DNA from: Macrostomum hystrix
Lineage: Eukaryota > Platyhelminthes > Macrostomidae
Direction of reading: 5' to 3'
DNA: 64,000 bases
NCBI GenBank assembly: GCA_950097015.1
Contig: CATNEN010000034.1
Coordinates: 7,210,501 to 7,274,500, forward strand
The translations under genes were made by a program, and so were the position numbers. Numbering within the stretch: the stretch's first letter is position 1; each line of letters opens with the position of its first letter. This document shows positions 1 to 11,163 of this stretch, in pieces. The notes below the pieces were generated by a model. That model did no database searches. It was not told the DNA's origin and was given only the letters and a program-made list of their open reading frames with translations.

Positions 1-1150
1 GCAGAGTTGCTGCATTCAATGATACTGCAACATTTGTGTGTGCATTTGTGTTTGTGTGTGTGATCTTGGCTAAATAACGCAGTCCTTTTAGGCACTCTTG
101 ACTTTTTTATTTCGCTTTTCTGTTAGCTAGCCATCCCATTCTCTCTACATATGTAGAATGTGTATCTTCTCCACATCTCCCTTTGTCTCTCTCTCCCTCT
201 CTCTCAGCGTCTCGCGGGACATTGGTCGCCACTAGCTGAGGATGGGCCCAGGCAGACCTGCTGCTGCTGATGCCGCTGATGTTGTATTTTTAAGACCCAG
301 TTGCTCCGCTGTTTGATGGATGGCTGCACTGGCGCCCCTTGGCCCCGACAACCGTCCCTCTTTGTGTCTCCGTCCCCAGCTTAAACTCGCCCTTCGCCCA
401 GTGGTCCGCTGGGAGCCCTGCCCGACACGGAGACGGCGGCATATTGGCCCAGCAGCTCAGCGGCTGCACCGCCGCTGCTAATGCTGTGAGCCGAAAGATG
501 AAATATGAGTCTGAGCTTGGTGGCTCCGGGTTGGGGATCTGGGAAGGGGTAGAAACAGACACCACCCTTCCGCTTCTTTTCCCAGAGAAATAAAAAAGCT
601 GCTTTTTATCATTTACGGGATGTGAAGGGGCCAAGCCAATTCTAAATTTCAAATTTGATTTGCCAAATTGGAAACGCGGCTGGCAGATCTGCTAATTTTC
701 GGGAGTGCGGACTGCTAGTATGACTCCAAGCATCGCTCATCTTCGTTCATACTTTAATGCTTTTTGGTATTCTTCTGCCACTCAAAGTATCTTTTTTCCA
801 TCGCTGGCACTGCCGAGAGATTAAGCAATCATATATTTGTTTACGGACAAAATTTTTATTAATTTAGGAAAGTATATAAATAAGAGCGACTAAATTGAAC
901 TAATTCCTTTAGGAATCTGGTACCAGCTTTTCAGTTTCGTATTGCAACAGCCGATCAATGTGACTAATAAAAGTACAAAGAAGTCAATCCTTTGTTCGGG
1001 ATTATTCTGTGTACCAGTTTCCTCGTTGAGCATTTTCTTTAGGAATCCCGCTCTCATCCTCCATGAAATCTCTAATATCCATCACAGACCACTGTTCATC
1101 CAACAAAGGTAGCGAGTAGCTCATTGGTTAGAGCTTCGGACTGCCCTTGT
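1..1150. other. Intergenic or intronic, no gene recognised
   Basis: I see no supportable exon here. Open frames at about 290-652 cross each other on both strands and show no domain, and they have no splice context. Near 1110-1130 a stretch resembles a tRNA A box (TAGCTCATTGG) without a matching B box, so it could be a 5' scrap of a tRNA-derived SINE. If the cadherin gene that starts at 2092 continues leftward, part of this interval is its intron. Confidence 0.4.
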
Positions 1151-1198
1151 GCTTCAGTCCACCCACCTGCTATTCTGATTATTTCCCCAGATGCTCAC

Positions 1199-2092
1199 CT
1201 TGACCACAATGTAGTCCACAGGCTGATCTTCGTTGACAGACACTGCCGAATGTCGAGCCCGAAAGATCGGACTATTGTCGTTGACATCCTGCACGGTGAT
1301 TCGGACGTGGGTTCGACCCTCGCGTCCGCGGCCATCCCTAGCCAGCAGGTCGAACTGGTAGAACTGGCGCCTCTCGGCGTCCAATCCGCGCAACAGGAAC
1401 AGAAACGGCGCCCCGAAGTCATCGATCTTGAGCTCGAATGTCTCACTTGTCTCCGGGCTCATGCTCTCGGGTGCCACGGCGTAAGCGACTCGACTGAACT
1501 CGGCCGAGTAGTCGGCGTCCTCGGCCACCGGCAGGTCGATGCGTCGATTCGGGCACGCCTGCGGGATGACGATGCACACGGATTCGTCACGACGAATGTC
1601 CACAGCTTCGGTGGGAAAACGCGGAGCGTGATCGTTGACGTCGGTGATGTTCAGCAGGAAGGACAGTCGGACGGTTGGCGAAGTAGACGTGGCTAAGTCG
1701 TCAGGAGTCGCTGCTGGGGCGTCGCGTCTAACGGCGACAACAAATCGATGCTGGCCGAGCCCGGCGCCGCGTGGGCAGCGCGTGGCAGTCGCTCGCTGCT
1801 GCTGGCGGCACATGGCCTCCAGATCGACGCGGGCCACCAGGCGGATGTCGCCGCTAGTGGCGTGAACATCAACAAAAGGGTCGCGACTGTCCATCGCGTA
1901 GCGAAGGCTGCCGCTGCCGCCACCGCCGCCGCTGAAGCTGTCGCCAAGGTAGTCGGCAGCGTTACACAATGTATGCGGCGGCTCCGTCTCCTCTGGCACG
2001 GTCAGCGCGTAGACGGAGGGTTCAATGCCGGCAACGGCAAGACCAAGCGATAGCAGCAATGTGACATGGAGCACAAACGGAAGAGGCTCCAT
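1199..2092 (-). CDS. Cadherin/protocadherin, first coding exon (partial gene)
   Basis: This exon encodes the N-terminus of a calcium-dependent adhesion protein that would sit at the cell surface. It opens with a hydrophobic signal peptide of about 22 residues. Two cadherin repeats follow, each marked by the calcium-binding linker motif: DVNDHAPRF near residue 155 and DVNDNSPIF near residue 275. An acidic VNEDQP segment starts the next repeat. I chose the ATG at 2092; the frame is also open one codon upstream, but that codon is GTG. The exon ends at 1199 with a good donor (AAG|GTGAGC), so the remaining repeats, membrane segment and tail must lie in exons to the left, which I could not find in the first 1.2 kb. 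Cadherin membership is clear, but the subfamily (protocadherin versus other) is not. Confidence 0.85.
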
Positions 2093-2164
2093 CACATTGG
2101 CCTGCGATCAGGGTTTGGGTTGGGTGTTTTTCCCAGCATATCATGTACTGTGGTACGCGAAAAG

Positions 2165-2930
2165 GCTAAGTTAGTAGACTAGGAGAGCGCGTCTTTTGAA
2201 AGAGGGAGTGAGGTGGCTGGGTTAATTTTGGTCTTGTGGGAGAGGGAGTGAGGTGGCTGGGTTAATTGGGGGTCATTTGGGAGAGGGTGTGAGGTGGCTG
2301 GGTTAGTTTTGGTCTTGTGGGAGAGGGAGTGAGGTGGCTGGGTTAATTGGGGTCTTGTGGGAGAGGGAGTGAAGTGGCTGGGTTGACTTGACTTGACTTA
2401 GCGGCAGGGAGCCTCCATGACGGACGCAGCGAGGAGGCGGCCGGTGCCGCCCATATCGCTAACCCCTGGCAGCCGGACGGCCTCCAGCGAGGCGGTGCCG
2501 CTCAGGGTGTTCCGTCGGTCGGTTCCGCCGCGCGATCCCCCTCGCCATAGGCTGGGAAGAAATCAGCTCGGCCGGTATCCCGAAGGAAGTGGGCGAGCTG
2601 TGGAATGCTCTCGGGCGAGCAGGCTTCGACTAGGGTCGGCGCCGGCCCGAGAGGTGGCAGGGTTAATTGGGGTCTTTTGGGAGAGGGAGTGAGGTGGCTG
2701 GGTTAATTGGGGTCTTGTGGGAGAGGGAGTGAGGTGGCTGGGTTAATTGGGTGTCTTTTGGGAGAGGGAGTGAGGTGGCTGGGTTAATTGGGGTCTTGTG
2801 GGAGAGGGAGTGAGGTGGCTGGGTTAATTGGGTGTCTTTTGGGAGAGGGAGTGAGGTGGCTGGGTAATTTTGGTCTTGTGGGAGAGGGAATGAGGTGGCA
2901 AGGTGAATATGGTCCATCGGAGAGAGTGTG
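2165..2930. repeat. Minisatellite, about 37-bp unit
   Basis: Tandem units of the form GAGAGGGAGTGAGGTGGCTG followed by GGTTAATTGGGGTCTTGTGG, with variants in the second half. The array is split by a retrotransposon fragment at 2383-2652. Long open frames across it on the minus strand are a by-product of the repeat. Confidence 0.9.
2383..2652 (-). mobile_element. 3' fragment of a non-LTR retrotransposon
   Basis: On the minus strand this segment matches the 3' end of the element at 11164-14800. Shared landmarks are the terminal TTGACTTGACTTGACTTA tail (plus-strand view), the GCAGGG block, GACGCAGCG, CGCTAACCCCTG and the closing GGCCCGAG. It is 5'-truncated and diverged, so it is an older or different copy of the same family. 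It sits inside a minisatellite; the flanks GTGGCTGGG and GTGGCAGGG may be its target duplication, but they are also repeat units. Confidence 0.8.
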
Positions 2931-4640
2931 AGTTGTATGAATGGGTTCGCTACCCTATTAGAGGCAGTGAGGTGGCTTGTGCACTGCAGTTTTGCCGAGA
3001 GACTTAGTGAAGTGTCTATTAAAGTACATCTAGACGAGACTTAGGTAGTGAGCCTTTTGAGTCGGTGAGAATAAATCTGACAGCCAGATCGAGCAATAAA
3101 CCATGCCGATAAAGCGAGGGTCGCGGATATGCTTGCGAATGCCTGAATTCGGAAGACAAATCTATGTAAGAACTCTTGGAATGAAAATAAAAGTGAATTC
3201 ACATAGAAAGCGCCCTGGTAGCCGTGGCTATTGAAACATCCGCGGTGATCGAGTGGGGCTGCAGGGTCACACTCGGGGGATCTCACAGCTCTTTCCTACC
3301 GGTCTGATGCTATGGGATTTGAGGCAATCGGGGGGAGTCGGTGGGATCTGCGTGATGGGCCGGGCTGTGTCGCAGGATCTTTCCCTCCCAGCTCAATGGG
3401 ATCCGGACCGAGGGGAAAATGCCCATGGAATTAGAACTCGGGTGTTTTGGGTGTAAGAAGATGAGGAAGATTTTGGGATCATGGGCTACCATGGGGTTAG
3501 GGATTCTTGTATTTCTGGGCTATCCGGGTTTAGGGCTGACGTTTGATTTATCCCCATAGTTATAGTCGCCGCGCAGATCCCAAATGGAAGTCACTGGGCA
3601 TGCCAGAGCACTAATTAGGGGATTAGACAGCCACGGAGCCAGCAACTGTGAGAGCTGTGGCAGGTGGCGTTCCTACTATTATTTGGGGATCTCTTTGCAA
3701 ATCTATGGGAATCGCTGTTTAGAAAATTGGGACTTAAACTGCTCCGAGTAACTCTATTGGATTGGACGCGGGCGAGAAATGATAATTTAGGAGCTTGTTA
3801 CTATTGCAAAAACTCAATCTAACCTGACTATTGGTTGCTATGCTTATTGATTTATTCAGGGACTAATTGTAGCTACATGCCACAGACACATTGAAAAGAT
3901 CAGAACAGAGTCTACACAAATTAAATTTGATTTTCTCCTCATAGGGAAAAAAACTCACCTGGTTGCAGACAAAATGCAAAAAATGGTGTTGCCTTCTGCT
4001 CAGTTCAATGGGCAAAAAATCGGCAGAGCAAGTCTTGAAGTCTATTGAAAACTGTCTCTACTAAAAAATCCCAAAAGTGGTTTAACTCGCAGACGCCTGA
4101 GAGATATTCCTGTTCTTTAGCGAGGATTCAGCAAGTTTGTCATTGGACCACAGGTGCCAGCCAATCACAGAAGAGCTAGCCTTTTTTGTTGAAAATGGAT
4201 AATTTTGAAGTACCGCCAAGTCTTAGTTCGAGCAGGGGAAATGGATTCTAAAATAATGCAAATGGAAAAACAGCCAGATAGAGAAGTTGGACTCTGAAGA
4301 GAAACTAGGATGCGAACAAGTTCAGTCAAGGTGAAAATGACATGACTGACTGAAATAGGAGACAGATATAGAGAGGCCTGTGGCTCTACACGGCGACACA
4401 CTGGCTGGGTGCGGCCCAGAAAACGGAGCGGAGATACACGCCTACTGGGCTGTCTTAGGGGGGACATCATTGTGGCGACTCGCGTGCCACAGTAACAGCA
4501 GCAAAGATATGGGACACTGGGCTAATAGAATAGTAACTCTTTTATGGAGTGTATTTTACTGTACTTTTACATTGCTGTTCGCAAAAAAATATGTTGGGGG
4601 ATTCAAATAAGTATCGATTATTATTATGGCTGAATCCGTA
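2931..4640. other. Intergenic, no gene recognised
   Basis: Single-copy-looking sequence with scattered GGGATC-rich stretches near 3290-3560. Short open frames on both strands lack domains and splice support. I see nothing annotatable. Confidence 0.4.
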
Positions 4641-7600
4641 TTTAAGGGGAATGGGGATCTGTCTCTAAGGGGAATGGGGATCTGTCTCTAAGGGGAATGG
4701 GGATCTGTCTCTAAGGGGAATGGGGATCTGTCTCTAAGGGGAATGGGGATCTGTCTCTAAGGGGAATGGGGATCTGTCTCTAAGGGGAATGGGGATCTGT
4801 CTCTAAGGGGAATGGGGATCTGTCTCTAAGGGGAATGGGGATCTGTCTCTAAGGGGAATGGGGATCTGTCTCTAAGGGGAATGGGGATCTGTCTCTAAGG
4901 GGAATGGGGATCTGTCTCTAAGGGGAATGGGGATCTGTCTCTAAGGGGAATGGGGATCTGTCTCTAAGGGGAATGGGGATCTGTCTTTAAGGGGAATGGG
5001 GATCTGTCTCTAAGGGGAATGGGGATCTGTCTCTAAGGGGAATGGGGATCTGTCTCTAAGGGGAATGGGGATCTGTATTTAAGGGGAATGGGGATCTGTC
5101 TCTAAGGGGAATGGGGATCTGTCTCTAAGGGGAATGGGGATCTGTCTCTAAGGGGAATGGGGATCTGTCTCTAAGGGGAATGGGGATCTGTCTCTAAGGG
5201 GAATGGGGATCTGTATTTAAGGGGAATGGGGATCTGTCTCTAAGGGGAATAGGGATCTGTCTCTAAGGGGAATGGGGATCTGTCTCTAAGGGGAATGGGG
5301 ATCTTTCTCTAAGGGGAATGGGTATCTGTCTTTAAGGGGAATGGGGATCTGTCTCTAAGGGGAATAGGGATCTGTCTCTAAGGGGAATGGGGATCTGTCT
5401 CTAAGGGGAATGGGGATCTGTCTCTAAGGGGAATGGGGATCTGTCTCTAAGGGGAATGGGGATCTGTCTCTAAGGGGAATGGGGATCTGTCTCTAAGGGG
5501 AATGGGGATCTGTCTCTAAGGGGAATGGGGATCTGTCTTTAAGGGGAATGGGGATCTGTCTTTAAGGGGAATGGGGATCTGTCTCTAAGGGGAATGGGGA
5601 TCTGTCTCTAAGGGGAATGGGGATCTTTCTCTAAGGGGAATGGGGATCTGTCTCTAAGGGGAATGGGGATCTGTCTCTAAGGGGAATGGGGATCTGTCTC
5701 TAAGGGGAATGGGGATCTTTCTCTAAGGGGAATGGGGATCTGTCTCTAAGGGGAATGGGGATCTGTCTTTAAGGGGAATGGGGATCTGTCTTTAAGGGGA
5801 ATGGGGATCTGTCTTTAAGGGGAATGGGGATCTGTCTTTAAGGGGAATGGGGATCTGTCTTTAAGGGGAATGGGGATCTGTCTTTAAGGGGAATGGGGAT
5901 CTGTCTTTTTATGGGGAATGTGGATCTGTTTTTAAGGGGAATGGGGATCTGTCTCTAAGGGGAATGGGGATCTGTCTCTAAGGGGAATAGGGATCTGTCT
6001 CTAAGGGGAATGGGGATCTGTCTCTAAGGGGAATGGGTATCTGTCTCTAAGGGGAATGGGGATCTGTCTCTAAGGGGAATGGGGATCTGTCTCTAAGGGG
6101 AATGGGGATCTGTCTCTAAGGGGAATGGGTATCTGTCTTTAAGGGGAATGGGGATCTGTCTCTAAGGGGAATGGGGATCTTTCTCTAAGGGGAATGGGGA
6201 TCTGTATTTAAGGGGAATGGGGATCTGTCTCTAAGGGGAATGGGGATCTGTCTCTAAGGGGAATGGGGATCTGTCTCTAAGGGGAATGGGGATCTGTCTC
6301 TAAGGGGAATGGGGATCTGTCTCTAAGGGGAATGGGGATCTGTCTCTAAGGGGAATGGGGATCTGTCTCTAAGGGGAATGGGGATCTGTCTCTAAGGGGA
6401 ATGGGGATCTGTCTCTAAGGGGAATGGGGATCTGTCTCTAAGGGGAATGGGGATCTGTCTCTAAGGGGAATAGGGATCTGTCTCTAAGGGGAATGGGTAT
6501 CTGTCTTTAAGGGGAATGGGGATCTGTCTCTAAGGGGAATGGGGATCTGTCTCTAAGGGGAATGGGGATCTGTCTTTAAGGGGAATGGGGATCTGTCTCT
6601 AAGGGGAATGGGGATCTGTCTCTAAGGGGAATAGGGATCTGTCTTTAAGGGGAATGGGGATCTGTCTCTAAGGGGAATGGGGATCTTTCTCTAAGGGGAA
6701 TGGGGATCTGTATTTAAGGGGAATGGGGATCTGTCTCTAAGGGGAATGGGGATCTGTCTCTAAGGGGAATGGGGATCTGTCTCTAAGGGGAATGGGGATC
6801 TGTCTCTAAGGGGAATGGGGATCTGTCTTTAAGGGGAATGGGGATCTGTATTTAAGGGGAATGGGGATCTGTCTCTAAGGGGAATGGGGATCTGTCTCTA
6901 AGGGGAATGGGGATCTGTCTTTAAGGGGAATGGGGATCTTTCTCTAAGGGGAATGGGGATCTTTCTTTAAGGGGAATGGGGATCTGTCTTTAAGGGGAAT
7001 GGGGATCTGTCTCTAAGGGGAATGGGGATCTGTCTTTAAGGGGAATGGGGATCTTTCTCTAAGGGGAATGGGGATCTTTCTCTAAGGGGAATGGGGATCT
7101 GTCTCTAAGGGGAATGGGGATCTGTCTCTAAGGGGAATGGGGATCTGTCTCTAAGGGGAATGGGGATCTGTCTCTAAGGGGAATGGGGATCTGTCTCTAA
7201 GGGGAATGGGGATCTGTCTCTAAGGGGAATAGGGATCTGTCTCTAAGGGGAATGGGTATCTGTCTTTAAGGGGAATGGGGATCTGTCTCTAAGGGGAATG
7301 GGGATCTGTCTCTAAGGGGAATGGGGATCTGTCTTTAAGGGGAATGGGGATCTGTCTCTAAGGGGAATGGGGATCTGTCTCTAAGGGGAATAGGGATCTG
7401 TCTTTAAGGGGAATGGGGATCTGTCTCTAAGGGGAATGGGGATCTTTCTCTAAGGGGAATGGGGATCTGTATTTAAGGGGAATGGGGATCTGTCTCTAAG
7501 GGGAATGGGGATCTGTCTCTAAGGGGAATGGGGATCTGTCTCTAAGGGGAATGGGGATCTGTCTCTAAGGGGAATGGGGATCTGTCTTTAAGGGGAATGG

Positions 7601-9033
7601 GGATCTGTATTTAAGGGGAATGGGGATCTGTCTCTAAGGGGAATGGGGATCTGTCTCTAAGGGGAATGGGGATCTGTCTCTAAGGGGAATGGGGATCTGT
7701 CTCTAAGGGGAATGGGGATCTTTCTCTAAGGGGAATGGGGATCTGTCTTTAAGGGAATGGGGATCTGTCTTTAAGGGGAATGGGGATCTTTCTCTAAGGG
7801 GAATGGGGATCTGTCTTTAAGGGAATGGGGATCTGTCTTTAAGGGGAATGGGGATCTGTCTCTAAGGGGAATGGGGATCTGTCTCTAAGGGGAATGAGGA
7901 TCTGTCTCTAAGGGGAATGGGGATCTGTCTTTAAGGGGAATGGGGATCTGTCTCTAAGGGGAATGAGGATCTGTCTCTAAGGGGAATGGGGATCTGTCTC
8001 TAAGGGGAATGAGGATCTGTCTCTAAGGGGAATGGGGATCTGTCTCTAAGGGGAATGGGGATCTGTCTCTAAGGGGAATGGGGATCTGTCTTTAAGGGGA
8101 ATGGGGATCTGTCTCTAAGGGGAATGGGGATCTGTCTCTAAGGGGAATGGGGATCTGTCTTTAAGGGGAATGGGGATCTGTATTTAAGGGGAATGGGGAT
8201 CTGTCTCTAAGGGGAATGGGGATCTGTCTTTAAGGGGAATGGGGATCTGTCTCTAAGGGGAATGGGGATCTGTCTTTAAGGGGAATGGGGATCTGTCTCT
8301 AAGGGGAATGGGGATCTGTCTTTAAGGGGAATGGGGATCTGTCTCTAAGGGGAATGGGGATCTGTCTTTAAGGGGAATGGGGATCTGTCTTTAAGGGGAA
8401 TGGGGATCTGTCTTTAAGGGGAATGGGGATCTGTCTTTTTATGGGGAATGTGGATCTGTTTTTAAGGGGAATGGGGATCTGTCTTTAAGGGGAATGGGGA
8501 TCTGTTTTTAAGGGGAATGGGGATCTGTCTTTAAGGGGAATGGGGATCTGTCTCTAAGGGGAATGAGGATCTGTCTCTAAGGGGAATGGGGATCTGTCTT
8601 TAAGGGGAATGGGGATCTGTCTCTAAGGGGAATGAGGATCTGTCTCTAAGGGGAATGGGGATCTGTCTCTAAGGGGAATGAGGATCTGTCTCTAAGGGGA
8701 ATGGGGATCTGTCTCTAAGGGGAATGGGGATCTGTCTCTAAGGGGAATGGGGATCTGTCTTTAAGGGGAATGGGGATCTGTCTTTAAGGGGAATGGGGAT
8801 CTGTCTTTAAGGGGAATGGGGATCTGTCTTTTTATGGGGAATGTGGATCTGTTTTTAAGGGGAATGGGGATCTGTCTTTAAGGGGAATGGGGATCTGTTT
8901 TTAAGGGGAATGGGGATCTGTATTTTTTTGGGGAATGTGGATCTGTCTTTAAGGGGAATGGGGATCTGTCTCTAAGGGAAATGGGGATCTGTCTTTAAGG
9001 GAATTTGGGTCTGTCTCTAATGTTATGGGGATC
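4641..9033. repeat. 4.4-kb satellite of 23-bp units with higher-order structure
   Basis: About 190 head-to-tail copies of a 23-bp unit, AAGGGGAATGGGGATCTG plus a variable TCTCT, TCTTT, TATTT or TTTTT end. Variants recur in register. The combination of a TAGGG unit followed by a GGGTATC unit occurs at 6471 and again at 7230, exactly 759 bp (33 units) apart, and about twenty following units repeat in the same order. A longer variant unit (CTTTTTATGGGGAATGTGG) recurs near 5904, 8433 and 8828. The last units, after 8930, are degenerate. Confidence 0.95.
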
Positions 9034-9705
9034 TTGGCGGTGAGATCTTGGTAGAGATGTGCAGCTTAAGGTCTGCCGCATGAGCGAGCCTAGAGCTGCT
9101 GTGAGAAGTGGGCTAGGCGCGCTTGCCATCTGAGCACAGCCTCCCAAACTGATTAGTCACGGAAACTAAAATTTCCTGCTGCCATGCGTACCTCCCCCCA
9201 TCGTTATCAGCGGCGTGTCCGCCCTGGCGCGCATCCGCTGTTATCTAGCTGCCTCATCAGCCAGAATCCAGGCCCATGCCAGTGTCATTCTGAGTCCATA
9301 GAACTGAAGTTGGAGACGCCTCACGAGCAGGTGGCATTTTCCTTCCTCTCTGCTCCCCCTCCGCGCCACCTGCCACTTGAGATTTGGGGGGTTCGGGTTT
9401 GGTGAGGTAGGGGGAGAGAGGATAAAAATGAATTGCTGCATCATGCCGAAAGAGACAGTTGAAGACTCGACCCGATGCTTGGTCATGTCCGGCCGCCTTG
9501 TGTTGCTGTTTTGTTTTGAGGTCCCGTTTGAATGAATTTTGTAATCAAAGTCTTGGAATTTGATTTGTTTACTGATAGGTAAATACAATCGTATTGATTC
9601 TTGACGCCGATACGAGGATTACGCAACAACTTGGCAATTGAAAAATAGGAGCTGATAGCGGCCCCGAATAAGCAAGGCTTAGAGAGCTTATCGGATTATA
9701 TACTT
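9034..9705. other. Intergenic, no gene recognised
   Basis: GC-rich at the left, then ordinary sequence. Open frames of 73-115 codons overlap on opposite strands and show no domain. Confidence 0.35.
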
Positions 9706-10049
9706 AATAATATTAATAACAATAATAATTGCAGGAGGGCTGCGGGCAATGGCACGTCATTTGGTGACACTAGACCCGAAGCCAGCGAGGAGGCAATTCT
9801 GCCCATTTCGCTGACTCCTGAGCACACGCCCACACAGGTGTGTACGTCTGCCCTGTCTTTCTCATCTGCAGACAGTGTACACTCTCACTGTGCCTTGGAG
9901 GTTGGCCCTTAATGTCGTAAATTGCACGACAAGCCCCCAAGCCTTCTCTCCGCGGCTGCGCCCCAATGAACATGGCCTCGCCGCGGAATCGAGCTCAGGG
10001 ACCTTGGTGCGAGAGGCTAACGCGTTAACTGCTCAGCCACCGACCCCCC
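9706..10049 (-). mobile_element. tRNA-derived SINE, family 1, copy 1
   Basis: The minus strand reads from a tRNA-like head (A box TGGCTGAGCAG, B box GCTCGATTCC) through a body shared with copies at 21260 and 38460. It ends in an ATT-rich tail, seen on the plus strand as AATAATATTAATAACAATAA. It is flanked by an 11-bp near-perfect target duplication, ATTATATACTT (9695-9705) and ATTATATGCTT (10050-10060). Confidence 0.85.
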
Positions 10050-10060
10050 ATTATATGCTT

Positions 10061-10916
10061 GAGCTTCCAAAAATTGACATAGATAATAAAAGTGCTGATA
10101 ACAGACTCATATTCAACCAAGTCTTTAAGCCTCATTCCTAATGCATTTTCTAAGCTATTCAAAAGTCAACTCAATGATTAGCTCCGTCACATTTCTGGAA
10201 TAATTTTTATCTGCCATAGTTCCAGAGTGTCAAACCAGAAGCTTCATCTGAGCGCTGGTGCGTGCTAGAAGAGACCAAGCATAGCGGAAGCAGGCAAGAA
10301 TTGCAACACGGCACTGGGGCTGGGTGGCAGTTCATAACTCAACAGACCCTAGCTTAGCCTAAGAAATAATACATGTTGCGGGGCTGAGTCGATTCCTTGG
10401 GCGATGATGGCTCGGCGCCTCTCCGCGGGGGATTAAGGAGCCAGGCCGCACAGCTGGATAGCATAGGAAATTAATCAACAGAGCATTCAATTTTAACGGG
10501 GTCATATCTCTGTGGCCTATAGACCCTTCTGCTTGTCTGTGCTGGCACGCGCGCGCCAGCCCTTCCAGAATGAGCAATGAGAATGCGGCGATGGGAATTT
10601 TAACACGGAGGCACCCAGGCGAAGTCCCTGCAGACTAGAGGACAGTAAATTCAGTCGATTGGGCTTGAGCCGTTCATTCTGGCTACTTCAGCGCGGGACT
10701 GCCATAAAACTGCCGTTTCACTTGTGCTAAGCTGCAAAGTTTTCACTCGCAAATGTTGCGAAATTCAGTGTTCCACTTTTTAATATGTTTGGGCTCTAAA
10801 GGTCAAAGTTATTTGACTGTGTACTGATGCGAACCTTCAACCAACAACCTCCATCTCAACACTTTTCACTCACTCAATTACTTCACCTCCCATTCTACCT
10901 CACCTCCCATTCTACC
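10061..10916. other. Intergenic, no gene recognised
   Basis: No domain-bearing frame. The right end (10855-10916) has short CACCTCCCATTCTACCT repeats leading into the duplicated segment at 10917. Confidence 0.35.
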
Positions 10917-11163
10917 TCTTCGTTCGTTGCCTTTAGTTCGCCTACAGCAGCTTCAGTACACCTTATGCCTTGAGTACAAGTCACCTCTCTGCCCTCTCCT
11001 CACCCTCTGCCTTCTCCTCACCCTCTGCCTTCTCCTCACCCTCTGCCCTCTCCTCACCCTCTGCCTTCTCCTCACCCTCTGCCCTCTCCTCACCCTCTGC
11101 CTTCTCCTCACCCTCTGCCCTCTCCTCACCCTCTGCCCTCTCCTCACCCTCTGCCCTCTCCTC
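10917..11163. repeat. Left copy of a 247-bp direct repeat (18-bp minisatellite)
   Basis: Begins TCTTCGTTCGTTGCCTTTAG and runs into about ten 18-bp units, GCCYTCTCCTCACCCTCT. Read base by base it equals 14801-15047, including the order of C and T variant units. It abuts the 3' tail of the retrotransposon and is best explained as a very long target-site duplication. Confidence 0.85.

Noticed and set aside
290-652. Overlapping ORFs on both strands near the left edge
   Set aside because: No domain, no splice signals, mutually overlapping; chance frames.
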